This document shows positions 54,387 through 62,671 of a stretch of 64,000 bases of DNA, piece after piece. The notes beneath the pieces are model-generated. The model did no database searches and had not been told where the DNA came from. It saw only the letters and a list, made by a program, of their open reading frames with translations. Numbering within the stretch: the first letter of the stretch is position 1; the number at the start of each line of letters is the position of its first letter. This DNA is from Arthrobacter sp. HY1533 (GTDB lineage Bacteria; Actinomycetota; Actinomycetes; Actinomycetales; Micrococcaceae): assembly GCF_027568515.1 (NCBI RefSeq), contig NZ_JANKZF010000009.1, forward strand, positions 186,001 through 250,000, given 5' to 3'. The position numbers and the translations under genes were made by a program.

Positions 54387-57080
54387 CTAGTTGCTTTGGT
54401 TGCTGCGTGGTTCGGCGCTGCGGACGGGGATGTGGGTGGCGATCAGCACGGGGCCCGCGGCCCGTTCCTGTTCCGTGGCCGGGCGGACCTGGCCGCGCTC
54501 GGGGACGAACACGATGGAGTCGTCGGGCGTTTCCGGGGCGTTGACGAAGGAGCGGAATCGGCGCAGCCGTTCGGGGTCGGCCAGGGTGGCTGCCCATTCG
54601 TCCTCGTAGTTGTCCACGTGGGCCGCCATGGCCGCCTCAAGGTCCGCGGCGATGCCGAGGGAGTCGTTGACCACCACGTCCACCACATGGGCCAGGCCTC
54701 CCGGGAGCTCCTCCTGCCAGCGGGCGGTGCGCTGCAGCCTGTCCGCCGTGCGGATGTAGTACATCAAGTACCGGTCGATGTAGCTCACCAGGGTGGAATC
54801 GTCCAGGTCCTTGGCCAGCAGCTGGGCGTGCGCCGGGGTGGCTCCTCCGTTGCCGCCAACGTACAGGTTCCAGCCGTCGGCGGTGGCAATGATGCCCACG
54901 TCCTTGCCGCGGGCCTCGGCGCATTCGCGGGCGCAACCGGAGACGCCCAGCTTGATCTTGTGCGGGCTGCGCAGGCCCCGGTACCGCAATTCCAGGTTGA
55001 TGGCCATGGCCACCGAATCCTGCACCCCGAAGCGGCACCAGGTGGAGCCCACACACGATTTCACTGTGCGCAGGGACTTCCCGTACGCCTGCCCGGACTC
55101 CATGCCGGCGTCGATCAGGACCTTCCATATCTGCGGCAGCTGTTCCAGACGGGCCCCAAAGAGGTCGATGCGCTGCCCGCCGGTGATCTTGGTGTACAGG
55201 CCAAAGTCCTGCGCCACCTTGGCGATCACGGCCAGCTTGTCAGGGGTGATCTCACCGCCGGGGATGCGCGGGACCACCGAGTAGCTGCCGTCCTTTTGCA
55301 TGTTGGCCAGGGCCCTGTCATTGGTGTCCTGCAGCGTGCCGCGGCCCTCATCCAGCACATAGGCGCTGTTCTGGCTGGCCAGGATGTTGGCCACCGTGGG
55401 CTTGCAAATGTCGCAGCCGCGCCCTGCCTTGGCCGTCTCATCGGCGCCGAAGCGGGCCAGGATCTCCCCGAAGCTGCGCAGGTCCAGTGCCCGCACAGCT
55501 TCGAACAGTTCCGGACGGGACATTTCAAAATGCTCACACAACGCCTTGGAGACGGCGATGCCGGACTTGGCCAGCTCGCCCTCCATGAGCTTCTTCAGCA
55601 GCGGCACGCACGAGCCGCACTGGGTGCCGGCCCGCGTGCACGCCTTCAACCCAGGGAGTTCCCGCACGGGGTCCTGGCCCTCGCAGCTGCCGCAACCGTT
55701 CACTGCGTCGCGGACGCTGCCTGCCGTGACGTTGTTGCAGGAGCACAGGATGGCGTCGTCGGGAAGTTCGACGGCGGGTGCCTCGCCGCCGCCGGCTGCC
55801 GACAGAAAGGCGCCGGGTTCGGCGGGCAGTTCGCGGCCCAGAAGCGGCCGGAGGCTGGTGTAGGGACTGGCGTCGCCCACAAAGATGCCGCCCAGCAGGA
55901 CCTTCGCATCCGGGCTCGTGACGATCTTTTGGTACACGCCGCGGGCGGGATCGGCGTAGACAACTTCCAGGCTGTCCTCTGTGGTGGCAAAGGCGTCGCC
56001 GAAGCTGGCCACGTCCACGCCGGACAGCTTCAGCTTGGTGGCAGTGTCAAAGCCGGGGAAGGTGGCGCTGCCGCCGTGCAGCCTGTCCGCCACAATCTCC
56101 GCCATGGTGTTGGCCGGGGCCACCAGGCCCATGCACTGGCCGCCAAAGTTGGCCACCTCGCCAATGGCCCACACGCCGGGGACGCCGGTTTCGCAGCCGT
56201 CGGAGATGACCACTCCGCCGCGGGGGCCCAGCCCAAAGCCGTGGTGGGCGCCGCCGTCGCGCCCCCGGGCCAGTTCATCGCGGGGGCGCACGCCCACCGA
56301 CACCACCACGAGGTCCGCGGGCACCTGCGTGCCGTCGGCCATGAGCACCCCGGTGACGTTGCCGGCGTCGTCCGTTTCAATGCCCGCCGGGTACACGCCG
56401 GTGGTGGCTGCCATTCCCTTGGCGGCAATGAGGCGGCCCAGGGCCTGGCCGGCGCCCTCGTCCAACTGGGCGTTCATGAGCCAGCGGCCGCCGTTGATGA
56501 CCACCGACTCGGCACCCAGGGTCATCAGCCCGGCCGCGGCCTCCAAGCCGAGCAGGCCGCCGCCAATGACGGCCGTCCGCACGGTGCGGCCCAGTTTCCG
56601 GCCCAGCACCTCGAGCTGCTTGTTGAGTGTCCAGACGTCGTCCAGGGTCCGGTAGACGTGGGCCTGGGCGGCGCCGGGGATGTCCAGGCGGGCCGCGTCC
56701 GAGCCCGTGGCCAGGACCAGATCGTCGTAGGGGTGGATGGCCGGTTCACCGTTGTCCAGGGTGTGGACCAGGCCGCGGATTGGATCGAGGCGGACTGCCT
56801 TGGCGCCGCGGACCAGCGTGATGGAGGGGTGGTCCCAGAGGGTGGCGTCGCCGAGCGTGAGGTCCACGTCCACCTCAGTCAGGGCCCGGCTCAGCGCAAC
56901 GCGGTCGTAGGGTGCGTGGGTCTCCTCGGTGAGGACAGTGACATGCCAGCCGTCCAGGCCGCGGGCGTGCATGGCCTCGACCAGGCGGTGTGCTGCGGGG
57001 CCTCCGCCCACCACCACGAGCCTGCGGAAGGACGGGGCCGTTCCCGGAATGCTGGTGACTTGCGGCTCTGGCTGCGTCAT
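54387..57080 (-). CDS. nirB: Assimilatory nitrite reductase [NAD(P)H], large subunit
   Basis: 897 residues, ATG after GGGAGG. Order: FAD domain (FRRLVVVGGGPAAHRLVEAM), NAD domain (IGGGLLGLEAAAGL), BFD-like [2Fe-2S] domain (CSCNNVTAGSV..., CTRAGTQCGSC; also GCDICKP), nitrite/sulfite reductase ferredoxin-like half domain, and the siroheme/[4Fe-4S] site (CVGSTWCRFGVQDS, then LGVSGCARECAEA). It reduces nitrite to ammonium in the cytosol with NirD. It heads the nirB-cobA-hemD operon and is divergent from nirD (243 bp). Confidence 0.95.
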   Translation of the reverse strand: MTQPEPQVTSIPGTAPSFRRLVVVGGGPAAHRLVEAMHARGLDGWHVTVLTEETHAPYDRVALSRALTEVDVDLTLGDATLWDHPSITLVRGAKAVRLDPIRGLVHTLDNGEPAIHPYDDLVLATGSDAARLDIPGAAQAHVYRTLDDVWTLNKQLEVLGRKLGRTVRTAVIGGGLLGLEAAAGLMTLGAESVVINGGRWLMNAQLDEGAGQALGRLIAAKGMAATTGVYPAGIETDDAGNVTGVLMADGTQVPADLVVVSVGVRPRDELARGRDGGAHHGFGLGPRGGVVISDGCETGVPGVWAIGEVANFGGQCMGLVAPANTMAEIVADRLHGGSATFPGFDTATKLKLSGVDVASFGDAFATTEDSLEVVYADPARGVYQKIVTSPDAKVLLGGIFVGDASPYTSLRPLLGRELPAEPGAFLSAAGGGEAPAVELPDDAILCSCNNVTAGSVRDAVNGCGSCEGQDPVRELPGLKACTRAGTQCGSCVPLLKKLMEGELAKSGIAVSKALCEHFEMSRPELFEAVRALDLRSFGEILARFGADETAKAGRGCDICKPTVANILASQNSAYVLDEGRGTLQDTNDRALANMQKDGSYSVVPRIPGGEITPDKLAVIAKVAQDFGLYTKITGGQRIDLFGARLEQLPQIWKVLIDAGMESGQAYGKSLRTVKSCVGSTWCRFGVQDSVAMAINLELRYRGLRSPHKIKLGVSGCARECAEARGKDVGIIATADGWNLYVGGNGGATPAHAQLLAKDLDDSTLVSYIDRYLMYYIRTADRLQRTARWQEELPGGLAHVVDVVVNDSLGIAADLEAAMAAHVDNYEDEWAATLADPERLRRFRSFVNAPETPDDSIVFVPERGQVRPATEQERAAGPVLIATHIPVRSAEPRSNQSN

Positions 57081-57168
57081 GGTTGTGGCCTCCCACCTCG
57101 GGGCCCTCTGGTGGCAGCCCGTGTCCCTCCATGCTAGGAAGACGCCATTGCCGGGCCATTGCGCCTTT

Positions 57169-57184
57169 GTAACGGACAGTTAAC
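57169..57184. promoter_or_regulatory. GlnR-like box between nirB and nirD
   Basis: GTAAC, six bases, TTAAC approximates the actinobacterial GlnR pattern GTnAC-n6-GnAAC with one mismatch. It lies in the divergent promoter region. Nitrogen control of nir genes by GlnR is known in actinomycetes; this site is a weak match. Confidence 0.35.
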
Positions 57185-57323
57185 ATCGGCCTCACTGTGG
57201 CTTGTGCAACGGCTGTGAGGGGGGATTAACGTCACCGTCACGGGGGTGCGGGGCTGCGGAAACATGGCGTGCCTAGCGTGGGAGGTGCCAGTTCACCACT
57301 TCCGCCCAATGCGAAGGATCGCC

Positions 57324-57737
57324 ATGGAACAGCTCCTGGAAATGCCCCGCCCCGCCAGCCTTGATCCGGCGTCCCCGGGTTACCTGGCGTCCCCGGCTTC
57401 CCTGGCCGACGGCGCTCGCCGCTGGCACCCGGTCTGCCGGCTGCGTGAGCTGGAGGACTCATGGGGCGAGGCCGCCCTGGTGGACGGCCGCCAGCTTGCC
57501 TTGTTCTGGGTGGGAGGCAGCGACGTCTTTGCCGTGGCACAGGCGTGTCCCGCAACCCAGGCACACGTCATGGCCCGCGGCCTGGTGGGAACGCGTGGGA
57601 CCACCCACACCATTGCCTCGCCGCTGCACAAGGAGGTGTACTCGCTGTCCACGGGCGAGTGTTTTGGCCGCCCGGAACTGCACCTGGCCACGTATCCGGT
57701 GCGCGTCGTGGACGGCACCGTCGAGGTCAGCTGCTAG
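57324..57737 (+). CDS. nirD: Nitrite reductase [NAD(P)H] small subunit
   Basis: 137 residues. ATG at 57324 follows AAGGA and is chosen over upstream ATGs. The Rieske-like fold is seen in RWHPVCRLRELEDSWGEAALVDGRQLALFWV, SDVFAVAQACPATQAHVM, and ASPLHKEVYSLSTGECF. The four cluster ligands of true Rieske proteins are not all present, as is normal for NirD. It forms the cytosolic nitrite reductase with NirB. Divergent from nirB, unlike the common nirBD order, so both need their own promoters in the shared gap. Confidence 0.93.
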   Translation: MEQLLEMPRPASLDPASPGYLASPASLADGARRWHPVCRLRELEDSWGEAALVDGRQLALFWVGGSDVFAVAQACPATQAHVMARGLVGTRGTTHTIASPLHKEVYSLSTGECFGRPELHLATYPVRVVDGTVEVSC

Positions 57738-57751
57738 CGGCGCCCGAACAT

Positions 57752-58405
57752 CTAGCTGCGCCGGAACAGCCTGGCGAACAAGCCGCGCCCGCGTTCGGGG
57801 GCGGCTTCCGGTTCCGGAGCCTGGGCGGCGGCGGCCGCACGGCGGGCCACGGCCCGGGACCGCCAGGCCGCCACCTCGGCGTCAACCTCCCGCAGCTTGG
57901 TGATGACCGGTGGACCGCCCAAAAGCTGGCGGCGGGCCTCGATGATCCGGGCGTTGAAATCGGCCAGGATCTCGCGCACGCGCGCCTCGGAACCCTGCGC
58001 GTCCAGTGTGGCGTCGAGTTCGGCGTCCTCCTTGCGCAGCATCAGGGCCGGGGGACCGAGCCCGCTGACCTGCTCACGCTGCAGCAGCCCCTTGACCCAC
58101 CAGTCGGGGTCGTCATTGCCGCCCAGGCCCGGAATGGGCTTGCCCGCGTAGGCCAAATTGTCGAAGTCGCCACGGGCCACGGCGGCGTCGATGGCGCTGT
58201 TGGCCACCTCCCACACCTCTTCGGCCTCGTGGATGCGCCGCGGCTCGTTCGCCTGGGCACCATCCCCGGAACCGAATGAACGGCCGGTGGCGTTGGCGTA
58301 GTCATCGGCCGGGATGGGCGTTGCCGCCGCGTCCCTGGCGTCCAGGTACCGGGCCGCCTCGAGTGCCTTGTCGCGGAATTCCGGTTCCTTCTTCCCCTGC
58401 GGCAT
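57752..58405 (-). CDS. DUF1992 (DnaJ-homologue subfamily C-like) protein
   Basis: 217 residues from ATG at 58405; upstream frame extension overlaps the mutase gene and is rejected. The conserved block is FGSGDGAQANEPRRIHEAEEVWEVANSAIDAAVARGDFDNLAYAGKPIPGLGGNDDPDWWVKGLLQREQVSGLGPPAL, the DUF1992 pattern (shared with human DNAJC28). No J-domain is present. A basic, Ala-rich C-terminal tail follows. Function unknown. It follows the mutase gene by 10 nt, so probably one operon. Confidence 0.9.
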   Translation of the reverse strand: MPQGKKEPEFRDKALEAARYLDARDAAATPIPADDYANATGRSFGSGDGAQANEPRRIHEAEEVWEVANSAIDAAVARGDFDNLAYAGKPIPGLGGNDDPDWWVKGLLQREQVSGLGPPALMLRKEDAELDATLDAQGSEARVREILADFNARIIEARRQLLGGPPVITKLREVDAEVAAWRSRAVARRAAAAAQAPEPEAAPERGRGLFARLFRRS

Positions 58406-58415
58406 GCGCTGCGCC

Positions 58416-60215
58416 CTAGAGGCTTTCCAGTCCCAGCGCCGTCCGCACATCCTGCACGACGGCGGCCAGCGCACGCTGCGCCTCCTGGCGGGCCTGGCCA
58501 AGTTCTTCCTGCCCGGCCACCGGGACGATGACCTCCAGGTAGGCCTTGAGCTTGGGCTCGGTGCCACTGGGACGGACGATCACCCGGGTGCCGTTGTCCG
58601 TCAGGTATGACATGCCGTCCGTGGCCGGCAGCTCCGGCGTTCCCTCGGACAGGTCGGTCAACACAGTGACGGGGGAGCCGTCGAAGCGGGCCGGGGGCTG
58701 CGCCCGCAGCCGTGCCATCATGTCGGCGATGTCGGAGATCTCCTCCACGCGGATGCTGATCTGGGTCGAGGAGTGCAGGCCATGGGACAGGGCCAGCTCG
58801 TCCAGAACGTCAAACAGTGTGCGGCCGGCGGCCTTGAGCCGGGCCGCCATCTCGGCGATCAGCAGCCCGGCCGAGATGCCGTCCTTGTCGCGGACCAATT
58901 CCGGGGCCACGCAGTAACCCAGGGCCTCCTCGTAGCCAAACGCCAGGCCCGGCACGCGGGAAATCCACTTGAAGCCCGTCAGCGTCTGGACATGGCCAAA
59001 GCCCGCCTCCTGGGCAATCTTGGCCAGCAGGCGCGAGGACACAATGGAGTTGGCAAACACGGGAGTGGCTGCCGTGCCGTCTGCCGCCGTGCCGCCGGTG
59101 GCCCAGCCGCCGCGGGCCGCCAGGTGCGCCCCGAGCAGGGCGCCCACCTGGTCGCCGTGCAGCTGGTGCCACTTGCCCGTGGCCGGGTCCAGAGCGCCCA
59201 CGGCGGCCCTGTCGGCGTCGGGGTCGTTGGCCAGCACAATGTCTGCACCCACCTTTCCGGCCAGGGCAAAGGCGAGGTCCATGGCCCCGGGCTCCTCGGG
59301 GTTGGGGAACGCCACGGTGGGGAATTCGGGGTCCGGATGGGTCTGTTCCGGGACGGGGTGGACGTTGGTGAAGCCGGCATGGGCCAGCACGGCCAGGGCT
59401 GTTTCATGCCCCACGCCGTGCATGGAGGTGTGCACAATCTTCAAGTCCCGGTCCGGGAACGCCTTGGCATCGGCCAGCTCGGCAACAGCCTTGATGTAGC
59501 CGGCCACCAGCTCCGGGCCCAGCACTGTCCAGCCGGACTCCGCCATGGAGATGCCGGAGGTGTCGCCGAGTTGTTTGGTGTTGGAGACTTCGGCAATGTG
59601 CCCGGCGATGAGGGAATCGTGCGGGGCAACGATTTGCACGCCGCGGGCCTCGGGGGCCACGGCCCGGCCGCCCAGGTAGACCTTGTAGCCATTGTCCTGG
59701 CGCGGGTTGTGGCTTGCCGTGACCATGATGCCGGCCTCGCAGTCCAGGGCGCGCACGGCGTAGGCCAACACGGGCGTGGGCAGCGGGGCCGGCATGAGGA
59801 ATGTCTCAACGCCTGCCGCGGCAAAGATGGCCGCCGTCTCGCGGGCAAAGTCGGCGGAGTTGTGCCGGGCGTCGAAGCCCACAACGGCGCGGGGCCGGTA
59901 GGCGCCATCCTGGGAGGCCAGGGCCAGCAGGTGGGCTGCCACCCCGGCGGCGGCGCGGCGCACCACCACCTTGTTCATGCGGTTGGGGCCCGGGCCCATG
60001 GCCGCCCGCAGCCCGGCCGTGCCGAACTGAAGGTTGCCGGCAAAGCTGTCGGCGAGCTCGGCAGGGTCCGCTGCGGCGCCGTCGATCATTGATCGCAGCG
60101 CCGCGGCGGTGGCCGGGTCGGGGTCATGGCTGGCCCACTGCCCGGCCGCCTCCTGCAGGGCCGCAACTTCGAGTGCGGCGTTGGACTCGGACCGGGCGTC
60201 GTTTAGATGTCTCAC
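58416..60215 (-). CDS. Phosphoglucomutase/phosphomannomutase
   Basis: 599 residues from GTG at 60215. LQFGTAGLRAAMGPGPNRMN, GIMVTASHNPRQDNGYKVY (phosphoserine loop), DPDADRAAVGAL (metal-binding loop), EEALGYCVAPELVRDKDG and RPSGTEPKLKAYLEV are the alpha-D-phosphohexomutase signatures; the length fits the PGM2-like long class. It interconverts hexose 1- and 6-phosphates, a link to sugar-nucleotide synthesis for the polysaccharide. Substrate choice (glucose, mannose or ribose/deoxyribose) is unresolved; the position by a purine nucleoside phosphorylase would suit a phosphopentomutase role too. Confidence 0.92.
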   Translation of the reverse strand: MRHLNDARSESNAALEVAALQEAAGQWASHDPDPATAAALRSMIDGAAADPAELADSFAGNLQFGTAGLRAAMGPGPNRMNKVVVRRAAAGVAAHLLALASQDGAYRPRAVVGFDARHNSADFARETAAIFAAAGVETFLMPAPLPTPVLAYAVRALDCEAGIMVTASHNPRQDNGYKVYLGGRAVAPEARGVQIVAPHDSLIAGHIAEVSNTKQLGDTSGISMAESGWTVLGPELVAGYIKAVAELADAKAFPDRDLKIVHTSMHGVGHETALAVLAHAGFTNVHPVPEQTHPDPEFPTVAFPNPEEPGAMDLAFALAGKVGADIVLANDPDADRAAVGALDPATGKWHQLHGDQVGALLGAHLAARGGWATGGTAADGTAATPVFANSIVSSRLLAKIAQEAGFGHVQTLTGFKWISRVPGLAFGYEEALGYCVAPELVRDKDGISAGLLIAEMAARLKAAGRTLFDVLDELALSHGLHSSTQISIRVEEISDIADMMARLRAQPPARFDGSPVTVLTDLSEGTPELPATDGMSYLTDNGTRVIVRPSGTEPKLKAYLEVIVPVAGQEELGQARQEAQRALAAVVQDVRTALGLESL

Positions 60216-60248
60216 GAGACAAATGTAGCGGCCCGGCCGCTGGAAGTC

Positions 60249-61070
60249 CTAGAGCTTGGCGATGATGCCCGCCAGCAGCGCCGAAATGCGCGGCCCTGCA
60301 GCGGCCCCGGCTTCCAGGACTTCCTCGTGCGAGAGCGGCGTGGCGCTGATGCCGGCGGCGAGGTTGGTCACCAGCGAGATGCCGAAGACCTCCATGCCGG
60401 CGGCGCGGGCGGCAATGGCTTCCAGCGCCGTGGACATGCCCACGAGGTCGGCGCCGATGCGCTTGGCGTACTGCACCTCGGCGGGGGTTTCGTAGTGCGG
60501 GCCGGTGAACTGTGCGTACACGCCCTCATCCAGGGTGGGGTCCACCTCGCGGGCCAGGGTGCGCAGCCGGGAGGAGTACAAATCCGTCAGGTCCACGAAC
60601 GTGGCACCTTCCAGCGGGGAACTGGCCGTGAGGTTGATGTGGTCGCTGATGAGCACGGGGGTGCCCGGGTTCCAGGCCTCGTTGAGCCCGCCGCAGCCGT
60701 TGGTCAGGACCATGGTCTTGGCGCCGGCTGCCGCGGCCGTGCGCACGCCGTGCACCACGGCACGCACACCCTTGCCCTCGTAGAAGTGGGTGCGGGCACC
60801 CAGCACCAGCACGTTCTTGCCGCCGGGGGTGCGGATGGAGGTCAGCGTGGCGGTGTGGCCCACCACGGCGGGGGCGGAGAAGCCGGGGACGTCGGCGGCG
60901 TTGACCACGGCGGTCACCTCGCCGATGAGCCCGGCAGCCTCACCCCAGCCGGAGCCCAGCACCACGGCAATGTCGTGCTGTGCGACGCCGGTCTTCTCGG
61001 CAATGTAGGCGGCCGCCTCGCGGGCCAGCTGGGCGGGATCGGTCTCGGGGGTGCTCTGTTCAATAGTCAC
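60249..61070 (-). CDS. punA: Purine nucleoside phosphorylase
   Basis: 273 residues, GTG start. [92 protein letters not shown] identify the trimeric class (PNP/XapA). It phosphorolyses purine nucleosides to base and pentose-1-phosphate. It is 33 nt upstream of the mutase gene on the same strand. With DeoC, this gives a salvage route. Confidence 0.95.
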   Translation of the reverse strand: MTIEQSTPETDPAQLAREAAAYIAEKTGVAQHDIAVVLGSGWGEAAGLIGEVTAVVNAADVPGFSAPAVVGHTATLTSIRTPGGKNVLVLGARTHFYEGKGVRAVVHGVRTAAAAGAKTMVLTNGCGGLNEAWNPGTPVLISDHINLTASSPLEGATFVDLTDLYSSRLRTLAREVDPTLDEGVYAQFTGPHYETPAEVQYAKRIGADLVGMSTALEAIAARAAGMEVFGISLVTNLAAGISATPLSHEEVLEAGAAAGPRISALLAGIIAKL

Positions 61071-61156
61071 GGAACCAACATACCGGCACGCGGCCCGCCG
61101 GGACAGGACCGGCAGGAACTTGGAGCAAAGCCCGGGCTAGGGAAGAATGAACATTT

Positions 61157-62584
61157 GTGACCAGCAACCAGGATGTATTCCAGCCCTTTGCCCTTCCCAG
61201 CCTTGCCATCCTCGGCGGCGGCCCCGGCGGCTATGAGGCCGCCATGGTTGCGGCCTCCATGGGCGCCAAGGTGACCATTGTGGAGCGCGCCGGCCTGGGC
61301 GGCTCCGCCGTGCTGAGCGACGTTGTCCCCTCCAAGACGCTCATTGCCGTGGCCGAGGCCATGAACCGCAGCGTGGACTCAACCGAGCTCGGCGTGAGCT
61401 TCCACGGCTCCGACGGCAACCCCAAGGAGGCCATGAAGGCCGACCTGAAGGCCATCAACGAGCGCGTGCTGCGCCTGGCCCGCGAGCAGTCCACCGACAT
61501 CCGCCGCGGCCTTGAGGCCCTGGGCGTGAAGATCATCATTGGCACCGGCCGCCTGCTGGACAACCGCACCATCTCCGTGGACCGCGGCGAGAGCACCGAA
61601 ATCGTCAAGGCCGACGCCATCCTGGTCTCCGTCGGCGCCCACCCCCGCGAGCTCGCCACGGCGCAGCCCGACGGCGAACGCATCTTCAACTGGACCCAGA
61701 TCTACGACCTCGAGGAACTCCCCGAAGAGCTCATCGTGGTGGGCTCCGGCGTGACCGGTGCCGAGTTCGCCTCCGCCTTCAACGGCCTGGGCTCCAAGGT
61801 CACCCTGATCTCCAGCCGCGACCAGGTTCTCCCCGGCGAGGACTCCGACGCCGCCGCCGTGCTCGAGGATGTCTTTGCCCGCCGCGGCCTGCGCGTGCTG
61901 GCCCAGTCCCGCGCCGAGGCCGTGGAGCGCACCGCCGACGGCGTGGTTGTCACCCTGGGCGACGGCTCCAAGGTCACCGGCTCGCACTGCCTGGTCTGCG
62001 TTGGCTCCATCCCCAACACCACCGACATTGGCCTGGAGGCCGCCGGCGTTGAAGTCACCCCCAGCGGCCACATCAAGGTCGACGGCGTCTCCCGCACCAG
62101 CGCGCCCAACGTCTACGCCGCGGGCGACTGCACAGGCGTGTTCGCCCTGGCCTCCGTTGCCGCCATGCAGGGCCGCATCGCCGTGGCCCACCTGGGCGGG
62201 GATGGCGTGCGCCCGCTGAAGCTGAACCAGGTTTCCTCCAACATCTTCACGTCCCCGGAAATTGCCTCCGTGGGTGTTTCCGAAGCGGACCTGGCCTCCG
62301 GCAAGTACCAGGGCGACGTGATCAAGCTCTCGCTGCAGACCAACGCCCGGGCCAAGATGCGGAACGTCAACGACGGCTTCATCAAGATCATTGCCCGCAA
62401 GGGCTCCGGCACCGTCATTGGCGGTGTGGTGGTGGGCGCTGGCGCCTGTGAGCTGATCTTCCCGATCGCCCTGGCCGTGACACAGAAGCTGCACGTTGAC
62501 GACGTCGCCAGCACCTTCACGGTGTACCCCTCAATGTCGGGCTCCATCGCCGAGGCCGCGCGCCGCCTGCACGTGCACATGTAG
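61157..62584 (+). CDS. lpdA: LpdA-type flavoprotein (NAD(P)H:quinone reductase)
   Basis: 475 residues, GTG start; divergent from punA. FAD-binding ILGGGPGGYEAAMVAASMG, and NAD-binding VVGSGVTGAEFASAFNGLG; ends with YPSMSGSIAEAARRL. In dihydrolipoamide dehydrogenases the FAD helix carries GGTCLNVGCIPSK; here it is GGSAVLSDVVPSK, lacking both redox cysteines, and the C-terminal HPT catalytic dyad is YPS. This fits the mycobacterial LpdA (Rv3303c) class, which reduces quinones instead of lipoamide. Intact in length. Confidence 0.9.
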   Translation: MTSNQDVFQPFALPSLAILGGGPGGYEAAMVAASMGAKVTIVERAGLGGSAVLSDVVPSKTLIAVAEAMNRSVDSTELGVSFHGSDGNPKEAMKADLKAINERVLRLAREQSTDIRRGLEALGVKIIIGTGRLLDNRTISVDRGESTEIVKADAILVSVGAHPRELATAQPDGERIFNWTQIYDLEELPEELIVVGSGVTGAEFASAFNGLGSKVTLISSRDQVLPGEDSDAAAVLEDVFARRGLRVLAQSRAEAVERTADGVVVTLGDGSKVTGSHCLVCVGSIPNTTDIGLEAAGVEVTPSGHIKVDGVSRTSAPNVYAAGDCTGVFALASVAAMQGRIAVAHLGGDGVRPLKLNQVSSNIFTSPEIASVGVSEADLASGKYQGDVIKLSLQTNARAKMRNVNDGFIKIIARKGSGTVIGGVVVGAGACELIFPIALAVTQKLHVDDVASTFTVYPSMSGSIAEAARRLHVHM

Positions 62585-62601
62585 TTCCCATGAACGCGCA
62601 G

Positions 62602-62636
62602 TCGTTGCCCCTTCCGGCCAGCCGAAGGGGCAACGA
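62602..62636. terminator. Bidirectional terminator between convergent genes
   Basis: TCGTTGCCCCTT (62602-62613) pairs with AAGGGGCAACGA (62625-62636) around an 11-nt loop, between the convergent lpdA and oxidoreductase genes. Confidence 0.75.
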
Positions 62637-62671
62637 GTGCGAGGTCACGGGCGGCAGCGGGACCGACAAGC

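Noticed and set aside
53607-57137. Open frame of 1176 residues opposite cobA and nirB
   Set aside because: A GC-rich shadow of nirB-cobA; His/Gly/Gln-rich composition with no motif and no ribosome site.
58773-60092. Open frame of 439 residues opposite the phosphohexomutase
   Set aside because: Shadow of a strongly supported gene; composition is antisense-like (Gly/Gln/His rich).
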